From Plasmopara viticola (lineage: Eukaryota; Oomycota; Peronosporomycetes; Peronosporales; Peronosporaceae), in NCBI GenBank assembly GCA_001695595.3, contig MBPM02000044.1:186001-250000 (forward strand): a stretch of DNA of 64,000 nucleotides, given 5' to 3'. The translations under genes were made by a program, and so were the position numbers. Shown here piece by piece: positions 34,975-44,600 of this stretch. The notes beneath the pieces were generated by a model, which made no database searches, was not told the origin of the DNA, and worked only from the letters and a program-made list of their open reading frames with translations. Positions within the stretch are counted from its first letter, which is position 1, and every line of letters starts with the position of its first letter.

Positions 34975-35793
34975 ATGAGCAAACACAGCAACGTTCCATT
35001 GCTCTGGTCTATTGAAATTTATGACTACGAAAAGAAGACGATAATGGATGCAGCTGTGGGCGGCATCGATCTCCGGAAAGGCTGCTGGATCCACTGCAAA
35101 TGGTGCAGTGATATGTGCATAACGGAGGTGCTTTTTTTATTTAATGATATTATTCCCGCGCCTAGGTGCAACACAACGTTAAAGACGACTCCATTTTCAC
35201 TCACAAGCTGGAAAATTCACGAGAGAAGAAAAACGCACGTAGCAAACGGGCAAATAGCTGCAGACGATTGTTCACAGCCTCACATTGTCACGTCTTCGTC
35301 CCAATCGTCCGCCCACGGCTCACCAACAAGCTTTTTAGGCACTCCGAAGACTCCGCTGAGTATTCAATCGTCCTCGGATTATAATACGCTGATGCTTGTC
35401 AAGCGTGATCTTCATCAAAACAAGCAGCAGCAGGCTCGATACGAGCGCGATGTCACCAATGTGATAAATGCGATGACAAGTCTTGTGTCCGATCAGCAGA
35501 GCGACATGGATTCACTACGATGTTTGGTGCAAAACATGCGGCGTGAAATCGAAGGGTTGAAGAGCCAAGTCGCATTCTTGCGCCAAAAAACAAAACAGAA
35601 TGCGCAACCTCCTCGAAAAAGCGCCAGCAGAACAGAGTTTTACGATTTTCAACAGAGTTTGAGGAATAATGAGTTTAGCGTGAGATGCCAAGACCTTCAA
35701 AGATGCAATAAGGTTTCTAAGACGATGCGAGTCAAGACAAAAGCAAGCATGACGGATATGGATTTATTTGAAAAGCGTTTTCGACTCATGTAG
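34975..35793 (+). CDS. Coiled-coil protein, function unknown
   Basis: 272 aa. The N-terminal part (WSIEIYDYEKKTIMDAAVGG, KGCWIHCKWCSDMC) has several Cys and Trp residues but no recognised domain. A Ser/Thr/Pro-rich linker follows (SSSQSSAHGSPTSFLGTPKT). A predicted coiled coil then spans about residues 140-205 (QQQARYERDVTNVINAMTSL and MRREIEGLKSQVAFLRQ), with a basic C-terminus. A potential 38-nt intron (GTGCTT to CCTAG, 35128-35165) would shift the frame and end in a shorter, less protein-like product, so I keep the unspliced reading. The start is supported by an initiator-like element 56 nt upstream. The gene converges on the RMD5 gene with 72 bp between stop codons. Confidence 0.7.
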   Translation: MSKHSNVPLLWSIEIYDYEKKTIMDAAVGGIDLRKGCWIHCKWCSDMCITEVLFLFNDIIPAPRCNTTLKTTPFSLTSWKIHERRKTHVANGQIAADDCSQPHIVTSSSQSSAHGSPTSFLGTPKTPLSIQSSSDYNTLMLVKRDLHQNKQQQARYERDVTNVINAMTSLVSDQQSDMDSLRCLVQNMRREIEGLKSQVAFLRQKTKQNAQPPRKSASRTEFYDFQQSLRNNEFSVRCQDLQRCNKVSKTMRVKTKASMTDMDLFEKRFRLM

Positions 35794-35865
35794 CACAGGA
35801 TAATTGACGAAGTCAGGGTAATATGCACAATTATGAAGCAACAAGTGGGCTCAAAAATTAACACG

Positions 35866-37776
35866 TCAATTTTGAAAGTAAAGCTTACGCGTTTCACTTT
35901 CTGTTTGTTCTACAGGGCAGGTAGGGCACTTGAACCGCCTATAGTTGTCGTTGGAAAAAAAATCAAATAAGAACAGTCAGGTCTACAATTCTATTCAATT
36001 ACGAGAGCGAACGAACCGCGTCATGTTGTAGGAAAATCGCTTGACACAAGCGTGACAAATCACATGGCCACATTTCAGCAAAATTGGTGGATTTTTTGGT
36101 GTGCTTTCTTCCTTCGAAACAGGGCAGGAAAACACGTTATGAAAGCGAAATTCTTTCGAGATGGGAATCTCCACCTAAAGACAAGGTTAATAACATTGTG
36201 GGTTTACGGCTGTTGTTTTATCATAAGGTCATAACGCTTACAGGGAGTTCTTCCATTTTATCCCAGTCAGCAAGCTTACTGTCTATGAGAGACACAAGCT
36301 TTTGCATCGCGGGTAGTGCTGACACACCTGCCGACAAGCTGCACAAAATGTAAGAATGTGATACAACACTATCATATTGGTATTAGTACAGAGCGTACCA
36401 TATTTCCAAATACGATCGGTACGGAACACGACGAAAACAACAGCATGCATTAACAACAGCGTCATAAATTTCGTCCCATCGGTTGGATTTAAAAAGCTTT
36501 ATGTACGGGGATTCTTCTAATTTTCCTTTGAACAGCATGCAACTCATTAGCACGCCCACGTCTGTGCAGCCAACGGAATCTAGAGTGAGTAAGTAATGAT
36601 AATTTAAACTAGAACATACAAATGAAATTTACCCTCAGCGTGGGTTTGATGAAAATAGGAAAGTTCCTTGTTGGCGAAATCAACTGCATCCATCATATCC
36701 GCTGACGACTCGAGAATGTCCACATACTTGAGCCGAATCAACTCAAATTCAATGTCGATATTCAGTTTTCGTAACTCCTTGCGGTGCTTTTTTGCCCAGC
36801 TTAGATAAACTAGCGTTAAAAAGAAAGTCCGAACAAAGATTTCGATAGTCAAGCCTCAAGGAACGTACTCTAGCGCAGGTTGCATATCGTGTTTAGTTAA
36901 AGCTTTCAAGATTTGGTGCAATTCGACAAAGCAGTCTCGGAATGCCGGAGGCAGCTCGAGTTCCGCCTCCTATGTAGCAACGCAACTAAATCAATCACTT
37001 TCTCAGTGACTCACGTTTTACACAATACCAATACTCTACCTTGCACATGGTGTCCGCCGCCTCAATCTGCCCATCCTGATAAAGGTACTCTGCAACTAGA
37101 CGACACACGAGTTTCTGATCCAATTTATTGGTGCGACACACTTTTGTGATGTCGGCAGAGAGGTACTTTACACCAACACGCCTGTGAGCTTATGACTTAC
37201 AGTGACAGCACACCTGTACTCTGTACTCACCTTATCTATCTGCTTGGAGTACTTTGAAAGAAGTACGTGAATCGTCCTAAGTTCACTCTCCACATTCTTT
37301 TCAACATTCAGTTGTCGTACTTGTCGAATAAAGTCTCTGACAATAAACTCGGTCTCGTTGTCCTGCTCTTCAACTTCCACATCGTTCGAGTATGCGCCGA
37401 CACTTTCGCGCACTCTCTTTGACTTGTCCAAAGACTTTTCGCTCATGGGATTATTAGAAAGGTCCACATTTGATGCTTCATGGTTGCTAATGTCTAGGCC
37501 GCCTTCGCCCGTCGAACAGGCAACAAAGTGGATATTCTTCTTGCGATAGAGCTCTTTTTGTCGTTCCTCCAGCAACTTTTTAGTGGTTTCTACGCGCGTG
37601 AGAAGATCATCGAGTTGGTCATCAATATGAGCAACGCACACGCGCTGTTTCTTCAACACACGCTCGCTCTCTTCCTCCAACGCCTGCATTGCTCGGCTTT
37701 TATCAGATAGAGAATCTGGTGTGGATGGGCAATATCTGCCGTCACTCAACTGAAAGTAGGTGGGTGGTACAGTCAT
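35866..37776 (-). CDS. RMD5: RMD5/RMND5 homologue, RING subunit of the GID/CTLH E3 ubiquitin ligase
   Basis: Eight exons by phase-consistent GT-AG splicing: 37776-37231, 37165-37040, 36969-36869, 36799-36633, 36579-36399, 36338-36242, 36174-36017 and 35938-35866. The introns are 53-78 nt and the product is 482 aa. After an N-terminal helical region come a LisH-like segment (LVCRLVAEYLYQDGQIEAAD), a CTLH segment (AFRDCFVELHQILKAL and PALDWAKKHRKELR) and the CRA-type helices (LMSCMLFKGKLEESPYIKLF, LSAGVSALPAMQKLVSLIDS). The C-terminal degenerate RING reads FSCPVSKEESTPKNPP, ILLKCGHVICHACVKRF and FKCPTCPVEQ. These match human RMND5A/yeast Rmd5 in order. Rmd5 is a catalytic RING partner of MAEA/Gid9 in degradation of metabolic enzymes. 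I use the ATG at 37776; an ATG at 37864-37866 would overlap the IPK1 start. The last donor is the less usual GTTCGT. Confidence 0.85.
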
Positions 37777-37864
37777 TATACACAGTAGAGACTGGAGAAC
37801 TTGAAATATTGATAGAAAATATTCCTGTGAAAAAGTTGCCTCTTCACAATCAAAACGTCCAACC
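37777..37864. promoter_or_regulatory. 88-bp divergent promoter space shared by RMD5 and IPK1
   Basis: Only 88 bp separate the two divergent start codons, so both core promoters and 5' leaders must overlap here or lie inside the neighbour's transcribed region. No clear Inr/FPR match is present on either strand. Confidence 0.5.
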
Positions 37865-39961
37865 ATGTTTCTACTGAAGCCGCCGTCTTCGTCTCCTGCT
37901 GTGCCCGATACGTCGCATCGTCGCCTTCACAAGGGCCTCGTAGCTTCTGAGTGGAAATACGTGGCCGAGGGCGGTGCGAACGTGCTATTTCGTCACCGAC
38001 CGGTGGCAGAAGCCGCGTCTAGCGATGTCGCTCAAGAGTTCAAAGGCAAGTTGCTGCGCGTAAAGAAGTGCGACGTGGTCACTCCGCCCAATAGTGGAAA
38101 GCAGCCAAAAAGGGATACGGTGATAGGCGAGAAGGCGTACGTACCACATTATCCTCACCCAAGGCAGGTGCTAGACTATGCAACACACGAGATCATGCCG
38201 TACACGGAACGACAGTTACACGGTAAACACGGGCTTGCGGCTTCTACTCATCGAGAGAATGTTTATTTGCAAGTAGCCGAGCTTGTGGATGTTGAGCGTG
38301 GTTTCTTACTGGCACTTAACGCGCAATTATTGGCCCTTGAAAGTCGCCCAGAGCACCGTCGACAAAGTCAAATTGACGTCTCGCTGCAGTGCGTTATGGT
38401 ACTACCAGATGTGACGTTGCCTCCACCAGATAAATTGAGTGTGCCGAGTTTCTTCCAGTCAAACAGGAGTTTGTTGAAAGAAGAGAGTGAAGCAATGGGA
38501 AAAGATAAAGAGGAAGAGCAAGAGCAAGAGGAAGAGTCTAGCTTAAAGCGTCAGAAATCGATAGTCGATCTACTAGTTGGTGACGAAGCATACAGTGAAC
38601 ATGGTGACGCCGAAGTAGACGACGTCGAGGCTGATTACAAATTCGATCTCGTGTGCAGCAGCACAAGTGTCAGCAGTGCATCCGACAAGGATGAAGACGA
38701 AGACGAGAGTGCGCTAAAAGAGACACATACTGCAAATTTGGACTCGCGATCCCTGCTGCACTCACTCAACCGTACTCAAAATAATTCGTTTCGAGCGGGA
38801 AATGTATTTGACTGTTGTTTTCGCAACATTTGCGTAGAATTGAAGCCGAAAATTGGATTTAAACCGAAGAGCCCGTTGACGAGCCCTACTAAGACTCGTG
38901 TGTGCCGCTTCTGTATGCATCAGCATTATAAGAAACGCTTAGGCAAAGTGGAAGAAATTAGCCAGTACTGTCCATTGGATTTGTTTTCCCACAATCCGGT
39001 GAGAATACGACGAGCGCTTCGAGCGTTGCAGCGAACACCGCAGAATAATTTCAAAGTGTTTGTTCGCTCAGCAGAAGATGAGGTGGTGAATATCATTACA
39101 GGATTAAATGCAGATGCATTACCGAAAGGTGCAGCTCAGTCGCGGTATTCTTATTGCCGACGAAAGCAAATGGGATATCGTCATTCATGCCAGTCTATAG
39201 GCGCTGAGCACGAGATTTTATTTGATGATATGAAAGAGCACGATCATGAGCAAGATTATGCGCAATTGATGCCTGAAGTTGTTGCGCTGATTACACAAGT
39301 ATTGCAAGATTTGGATATTCTTGAGGATCTTAAACAGATGCAGTTGCTGGATCACATTTCAGTCGATGGTATATGGCACCTCCAAGTGTTGTTGCACATG
39401 CTACAAAACGAGCATAGGACGTCCCAATGCCAAGAAGAAAACACGTTACGTGAGCTCGTTGCAGCGATTCGACGGCGGTCCAAGTCTTTGATTGATGAAT
39501 CAGTTGATCAAGAAGGAAGTTTGGCTCGTGGCTTGGCTTATCTAAGCGTTGCATTAAGCAATTTGCCAGCGCTGAAGATGTTGCAAGAGGTAGACTCTTG
39601 GGAAACGATGCGCTTAAACCAATTTTGCGATCTGTACACAGAATTGGAAAAGAGGTTTCATGTGGCGACTACGTTGAAAGACTGCTCGTTGTTGTTGTGT
39701 TTGCGACGGTCCCCAAGTAGTATAGAGGACGAGGCACACGGCAAGACACTGAAGCCACGCTTTCAACACCTGGTCGAGTTTGAGCACCACGTCCGTTTCC
39801 GTGACTTGGCGTTCGATTGTGTTGTGGCGATCGTCGATCTGGACGTAAAGTCGCACAAGTCAGTGGAAGATTATTACCGATTGGATGAAAAGATCGCATC
39901 GAACTTCCAACGCACGTTCGGCGATCGCGGTGTGGCACAGATGCTGTGCCACGAAGATTGA
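37865..39961 (+). CDS. IPK1: Inositol-pentakisphosphate 2-kinase with an acidic insert
   Basis: 698 aa, intronless. The enzyme phosphorylates inositol pentakisphosphate at the 2-position to make phytate (InsP6), with roles in mRNA export and signalling. The N-lobe glycine-rich ATP loop is [16 protein letters not shown] (29-44), followed by GKLLRVKK with the ATP-binding Lys. The signature [16 protein letters not shown] and [11 protein letters not shown] (about 323-356) contain the EIKPK-like motif and the zinc-binding Cys/His cluster. The C-terminal [20 protein letters not shown] resembles the catalytic-lobe LDLDPK motif. At about 450 aa the family is much shorter: the difference is a low-complexity Glu/Ser/Asp-rich insert (about 200-290) and added helical sequence before the C-terminus. 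The start ATG shares a short promoter region with RMD5. Confidence 0.88.
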   Translation: MFLLKPPSSSPAVPDTSHRRLHKGLVASEWKYVAEGGANVLFRHRPVAEAASSDVAQEFKGKLLRVKKCDVVTPPNSGKQPKRDTVIGEKAYVPHYPHPRQVLDYATHEIMPYTERQLHGKHGLAASTHRENVYLQVAELVDVERGFLLALNAQLLALESRPEHRRQSQIDVSLQCVMVLPDVTLPPPDKLSVPSFFQSNRSLLKEESEAMGKDKEEEQEQEEESSLKRQKSIVDLLVGDEAYSEHGDAEVDDVEADYKFDLVCSSTSVSSASDKDEDEDESALKETHTANLDSRSLLHSLNRTQNNSFRAGNVFDCCFRNICVELKPKIGFKPKSPLTSPTKTRVCRFCMHQHYKKRLGKVEEISQYCPLDLFSHNPVRIRRALRALQRTPQNNFKVFVRSAEDEVVNIITGLNADALPKGAAQSRYSYCRRKQMGYRHSCQSIGAEHEILFDDMKEHDHEQDYAQLMPEVVALITQVLQDLDILEDLKQMQLLDHISVDGIWHLQVLLHMLQNEHRTSQCQEENTLRELVAAIRRRSKSLIDESVDQEGSLARGLAYLSVALSNLPALKMLQEVDSWETMRLNQFCDLYTELEKRFHVATTLKDCSLLLCLRRSPSSIEDEAHGKTLKPRFQHLVEFEHHVRFRDLAFDCVVAIVDLDVKSHKSVEDYYRLDEKIASNFQRTFGDRGVAQMLCHED

Positions 39962-40218
39962 CCCATTACATGCACCACTTAGCATGCTTTCTAATATAAC
40001 GCTTTGTCGAACATTTGTTGCACATAACTGCGTTGTATCTAAATGTTGTCGTACGGATAGTTTCTTAGGCAACAAACGGACGCATATGAGTGGTGAATGC
40101 GTGCCGAGTGACTCGAGACGGAGTATCGTGTTCCATGATTGCAACGATTTCCGAACGGAATGAAAACAGTTCTTGTAGTAGCACTTCAACACCATGCCCA
40201 AGCGTTTCTTACATCTCG

Positions 40219-40572
40219 TTACGTTGCCTTTTTCACATTTAATTGAGTGGTTTTGGTGTGCCGTTCCTGTTGCTTGTGGCGCACGCGAGCCGATTCTTGT
40301 TGGAGAACCGCTACTCGTAACGGATCTGCAACAGTAACAGAAGGAGCTCAGGCGAGAAATCATCCACGACAGAGAACGAAGCTGGTCACTTTTGGTCCAG
40401 TCTGAAACGTACCGTTGGCAGCTGCAAGTGCTTGTTGGTGGGACCAATGCACTGCGAGCTCGCGGTAGCGCTGACGCCCCACATGGAAGAGGACTGCGAA
40501 GCCCAGCAGCTTCCAGCCATGAGCTTCAAGCACCCACTGCACGTACAGCCAGAGCGCCGTTACGCTTTGCAT
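40219..40572 (-). CDS. Selenoprotein S (VIMP)-like small ER membrane protein
   Basis: Two exons: 40572-40413 and 40325-40219. The 87-nt intron has a GTACGT donor and TTGCAG acceptor, and the product is 88 aa. The N-terminus carries a hydrophobic segment (WVLEAHGWKLLGFAVLFHV), then a basic amphipathic helix that reads AANDPLRVAVLQQESARVRH across the splice junction, followed by KQQERHTK. SelS/VIMP homologues have the same order: one membrane segment near the N-terminus, a (N/D)DP.RV.... motif and a Arg/Gln-rich coiled coil. SelS acts in ER-associated degradation by linking p97 to Derlin. The usual C-terminal tail with the active-site selenocysteine or Cys is absent in this model, which ends ...KKAT. 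A third exon could extend it toward 40060-40180 but no phase-consistent splice was found. It converges with IPK1. Confidence 0.5.
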
Positions 40573-40894
40573 GATGCAAATATATACGGTACTAGTTAAT
40601 TAGTCCCTGGCCTTTTTTTCTAATTTCAAAAGATACGCTTTTTTTAAAACGACAAATCTCGAACAGGTCCGTACAACAGTTGTCGGAGTGAGGTCTGGCC
40701 TCATGTCTTTCGTCAGAACTCCATGGCGCTTAGAGTCGCGAATTGTCGTGCTCCTGCTTTCATTTCAAACACTTATCGATCTGGCTTAAAGCGCCCAAGT
40801 GCCAAGTAACGCAAGCGTTTTGCAGTGACTCTTCGTACGTAAAAACCGCCAGTCAGCGATTCTTGCGTGAGGTCGCGATTTGTAGCAACAGCCC
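40573..40894. promoter_or_regulatory. Divergent promoter space between SelS-like and acidic-protein genes
   Basis: 322 bp between divergent ATGs. It is pyrimidine-rich at 40615-40635 but has no good Inr/FPR match. Confidence 0.4.
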
Positions 40895-41623
40895 ATGACG
40901 ACTGCCCGCTCGCGTCCTGTCACGTTCATTGATACCATTTTGCAATTTCTGCTCAACGTACCACATTCCTTGACGGACCTCCTCGGGCTCATGGCAAATC
41001 AAGTAGTGTACAACGTGCGATGCCTGACCTCTGTCGGGAAGACTCAGGTGCGAGCTCATCAAAAGAACGCAGAGCTGTTGGCGGATGGCCACTTTCCAGT
41101 GTCACCGACGTGGAGCGATCACGAAGCTCCCGAGGAAGAAATGAGCGATTTGTCTTCTGACGAAGAAGAACTTAAGATGCAGAGCAGCGAAAAGGACAAG
41201 GGGCCAAAAAGTATCAGTACAGCTCAGGATCAGCTCTTCGATGGCCTCCAATTCTATCTGGCCGTCAGTCGGGTGCGCGAGCATGCCGTTAGATCCGTAC
41301 TCGCGTTGGGCATGGCCAACACATTGGCAACGTTGGAAGAGCGCAAACAGAATGAATCCATCGCGGTGATCGAGCAGCGATATCCCGACTTCACATGTTT
41401 TCCCACGCGTACAAGAAACACAGGCATTCAAGTGCTCTCTGGGGTGGAACAACCGCCTTTAAACTTGCTCGCGGCGCTTAAACTTTCGTCGGTAACGGGT
41501 GTGGCGCAGACTCAATCGCACAAGAAGATCGTTGTAAGAGCTCATCTCGCTGGAAACGAAGAGGCATGTACACGTCGTCCATCACTTTCTGTGCATGGCC
41601 CCAACATCTCACGGGTCGCCTAG
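40895..41623 (+). CDS. Acidic-region protein, function unknown
   Basis: 242 aa, intronless, ATG-started. The N-terminus is amphipathic and mildly hydrophobic (FIDTILQFLLNVPHSLTDLL) but is not a clear signal peptide. An acidic block follows (APEEEMSDLSSDEEELKMQ, about 78-100), then a helical region (LQFYLAVSRVREHAVRSVLA) with a LATLEER segment, and a basic, Ser-rich C-terminus. I do not recognise the family. Codon use and absence of stops suggest a real gene, and it forms the end of island 2. Confidence 0.6.
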   Translation: MTTARSRPVTFIDTILQFLLNVPHSLTDLLGLMANQVVYNVRCLTSVGKTQVRAHQKNAELLADGHFPVSPTWSDHEAPEEEMSDLSSDEEELKMQSSEKDKGPKSISTAQDQLFDGLQFYLAVSRVREHAVRSVLALGMANTLATLEERKQNESIAVIEQRYPDFTCFPTRTRNTGIQVLSGVEQPPLNLLAALKLSSVTGVAQTQSHKKIVVRAHLAGNEEACTRRPSLSVHGPNISRVA

Positions 41624-44600
41624 ATCGTACTCAGAATAATAATTTTGCAACTATATCATTAAATAGACTAACCTATCATATTCGTAAAACAAAATAATTC
41701 ATATACTGTGATAGTATCGAACATACAAAAATGCAGTTAGTTGCTTAGTTGATTGTGATAATGTTATACTATATCATATCAGTATTTCTTCGCCTGTCAT
41801 CTAGATCTAATGCCGTTAGCCTTCTGACTATAAAATATTCCTCGCAACTCCTCATCTTCGCACCACGTAACATGATCGATCATACAGCACCTCGCTGAGA
41901 AAATAAACCGTATTTGTATTAAAATTTGCTTACAATCTCCAGTCTGTATGTAATAAGTTGCACACAATGAATTCATTAATCATTTATGTGATCTTCTTCC
42001 AGGGATTTTATCATTTACCACGTACATTCGGTATCAGAACCAAATCGTAGGCTCGCGCACCGTATTATATGGCTCTATTTTTGACGAAAAGCAAATTCTA
42101 AATATGAAATATGCTAGTTTAAGCAATCAAAAGCTCATTGCTGTTGAGAAGCAGTTTGTATTTTGCACTGCGCAGTTTTGTACTTCGTTCAGTCTACATG
42201 TCTCCATGACCATACAGGATATATGTAAACAAAATTTAATTTGCCACAGCAACACAAGTTTCAAGGTAGAAAACTGTATCGCGGATAGCAACGCATAATC
42301 CAAGTAAAACGGCCAATCTGAGTAAACGATCAATTTTTTGAAAATGCTCTTTAGGCGAGTAGGCTAGTACATTTACAAATTTACAGATGAATCAGCGCTA
42401 CATCATATGATGTGCACTAAACAGCATGCGTTATACACTCTGTATTTAGCGAGATCATAAAGTCGCTGTACAAACACGCGCAAGGGCTGTACAGGCGCAG
42501 TTGCTAGGTGTATGCATAGCACACAACTTTCTGGACCATTATAACTGCTCGTTAAATAGAAGCGAGTTTTTGTGGTGTTGGCCACTAAATCTCTATTGGT
42601 ATTAAAGCGGTTGTATACCAATTTATTCCAAAGGATACCGGAGGATATTTAGACCCTGTTAGTTGGATTTATAAATTCCAGGTAGAACCAAAATGTAGTA
42701 ATTATTTGTATGTTAGCAATCGGTCCTTACACTGCAGTATAGTGCACACGTCGAAGTCCTTAAGACTGAAAAAAGTGAACGATCGTTATGTGGAGAATTT
42801 AAGCTTGTGCCACACTTGGAACTGCTTGTAGTCAATATTGGGTACTTTTGTTACTCGAATCTTCGCAAAGGCTCCGGTATGATTTGAAGTTCCTTCTTGC
42901 ATTTGTCAAATGGACATTTGCGCTGCTCAGACGACTTGCTGGCATCTATAAACCTGAGGCGGTGGCATTTGTAGCCCTCAGCGAAGCAGCTGGAACGCGT
43001 CAGGGCGTTCGAGCTCTAAATGCAAAATCTGTTCTCTATAGCTCAGGCAGCACAGGCTGAGGGTTCTGGCCGTAGCGTTTTTAGTGAGATCCGCATCCGA
43101 TAAAGAGAACTAAACACAGACAATAAGGCAGCTTTGACCAGAGATGAGCAAATGCGCGTGAATTTGTGTTCTCCTACTTGAAAAAGCTGGATATTCTATC
43201 GTGAAACAATTTCACCGGATTGAAATGTGTTCTGAAAGCACATGACGAAGCGGTCAAAAACAATGTTCGCTTCAGCTAAATTTGATTTGCGCCAGCTATC
43301 GCACGATCTTGCCTGCAAGCAAGGAAGAAGTAGCTTAATGAATATGTTCATAAGCTTGAAAATCTGATAGCCTTCACCCTTGAGAAGTCGCTCTGTGTAC
43401 GTAGAAAATCAAGCGATTGGGCCACCTCGCGCTTCTATAAATGCAGGAAGCAGCGATGGAAAAGACGATTGGTATCCCTTTTTAAAAGAAGCACAGCCAC
43501 AGATGCTAAGCAAGTTTACTTACTGCATGTAAATTTTGTGAGTTTTGTTAAATGTGCACAGAACCTCCTCTCCAGGGTGTCTTGGATGGGCATTTTTCTA
43601 CTCGATAGGTGTCCAGAGAGCCGCCAATTTGGGTACAGCTCTGATGGACTTACGTGTTGCTGAAATTAACGGCATATGCTGCTTTGGCTGCTAGAAAAAC
43701 GACAAATAACCCGTGTCTGTTCCATGAAGAAGTGGATCTTCGTCTAGCCCAAGCCCTTACGAGACGCTAAAAGAAGCTGCACCCTCAGAGCATTTATGTA
43801 ATCTTCATGACTACCTTACCGCTATTATTGCAAGCATGCGATATTCTGAAAAATTGCCAATGTGTGCACCATTAATTGAGCGTGGGAATCGGAAGTATCA
43901 CACACCATATTGAAGTTTTATCTACGACTAAATCAACAAACAAATTTGAGCTCTAGCTCAAAATATAAATTATTAATATTGTCACCACAAAAGGTTACAA
44001 TAAAATCCAAAGCCCAACAACGCGCTTGACATAAAGCTTATAGGGATAAATGTGTCACGTATGTCCTCTAGTATGACCATCTAGCTGTTCATGGCCTGCT
44101 GAAGACATATGTAAACGCGTTTTTAATAGTTTTAACGGCACTTGCCAATTTCAGTGGTAACTCACGGGTCCTTATCCGAACAACTTGAGTCCAAACAGCC
44201 TCGGTACTAAATACGGACGCATTAAAAGTCTTGCTGTTTGGCTTTCAGGTATCCAGGCTGGAACAGGATCTTTATTTATTATCCTGCCAAGGCAGCACTG
44301 CACCCGTGTTGTCATCAACTGTCAGTATGCCAAAGACAAAGTCGAGGCTTATGGATTTCCAACGGTCCACTGGGTTTCGTAAATTGGCCAGTGTGTAAGT
44401 CGTGGGTTAACCTCTCTGGCACATCTCATGAGTCCTCAGATGTTTGATCAATTACTTGTGCATGTGTAGCCACCAATATGTCAAGGTAGCCCGAGAAGAA
44501 TGTTTCTTTGGCACAAATGACCGCTAATTAGGGCATCAGGTGCCTCCGAAAGTATATTGTATTTTAATGTTTGTCATGCAGAGTAACGGATCGGGCATGA

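Noticed and set aside
37777..37866. RMD5 start at 37866
   Set aside because: This ATG overlaps the IPK1 ATG. The ATG at 37776 fits the RMD5 N-terminus better and leaves promoter space.
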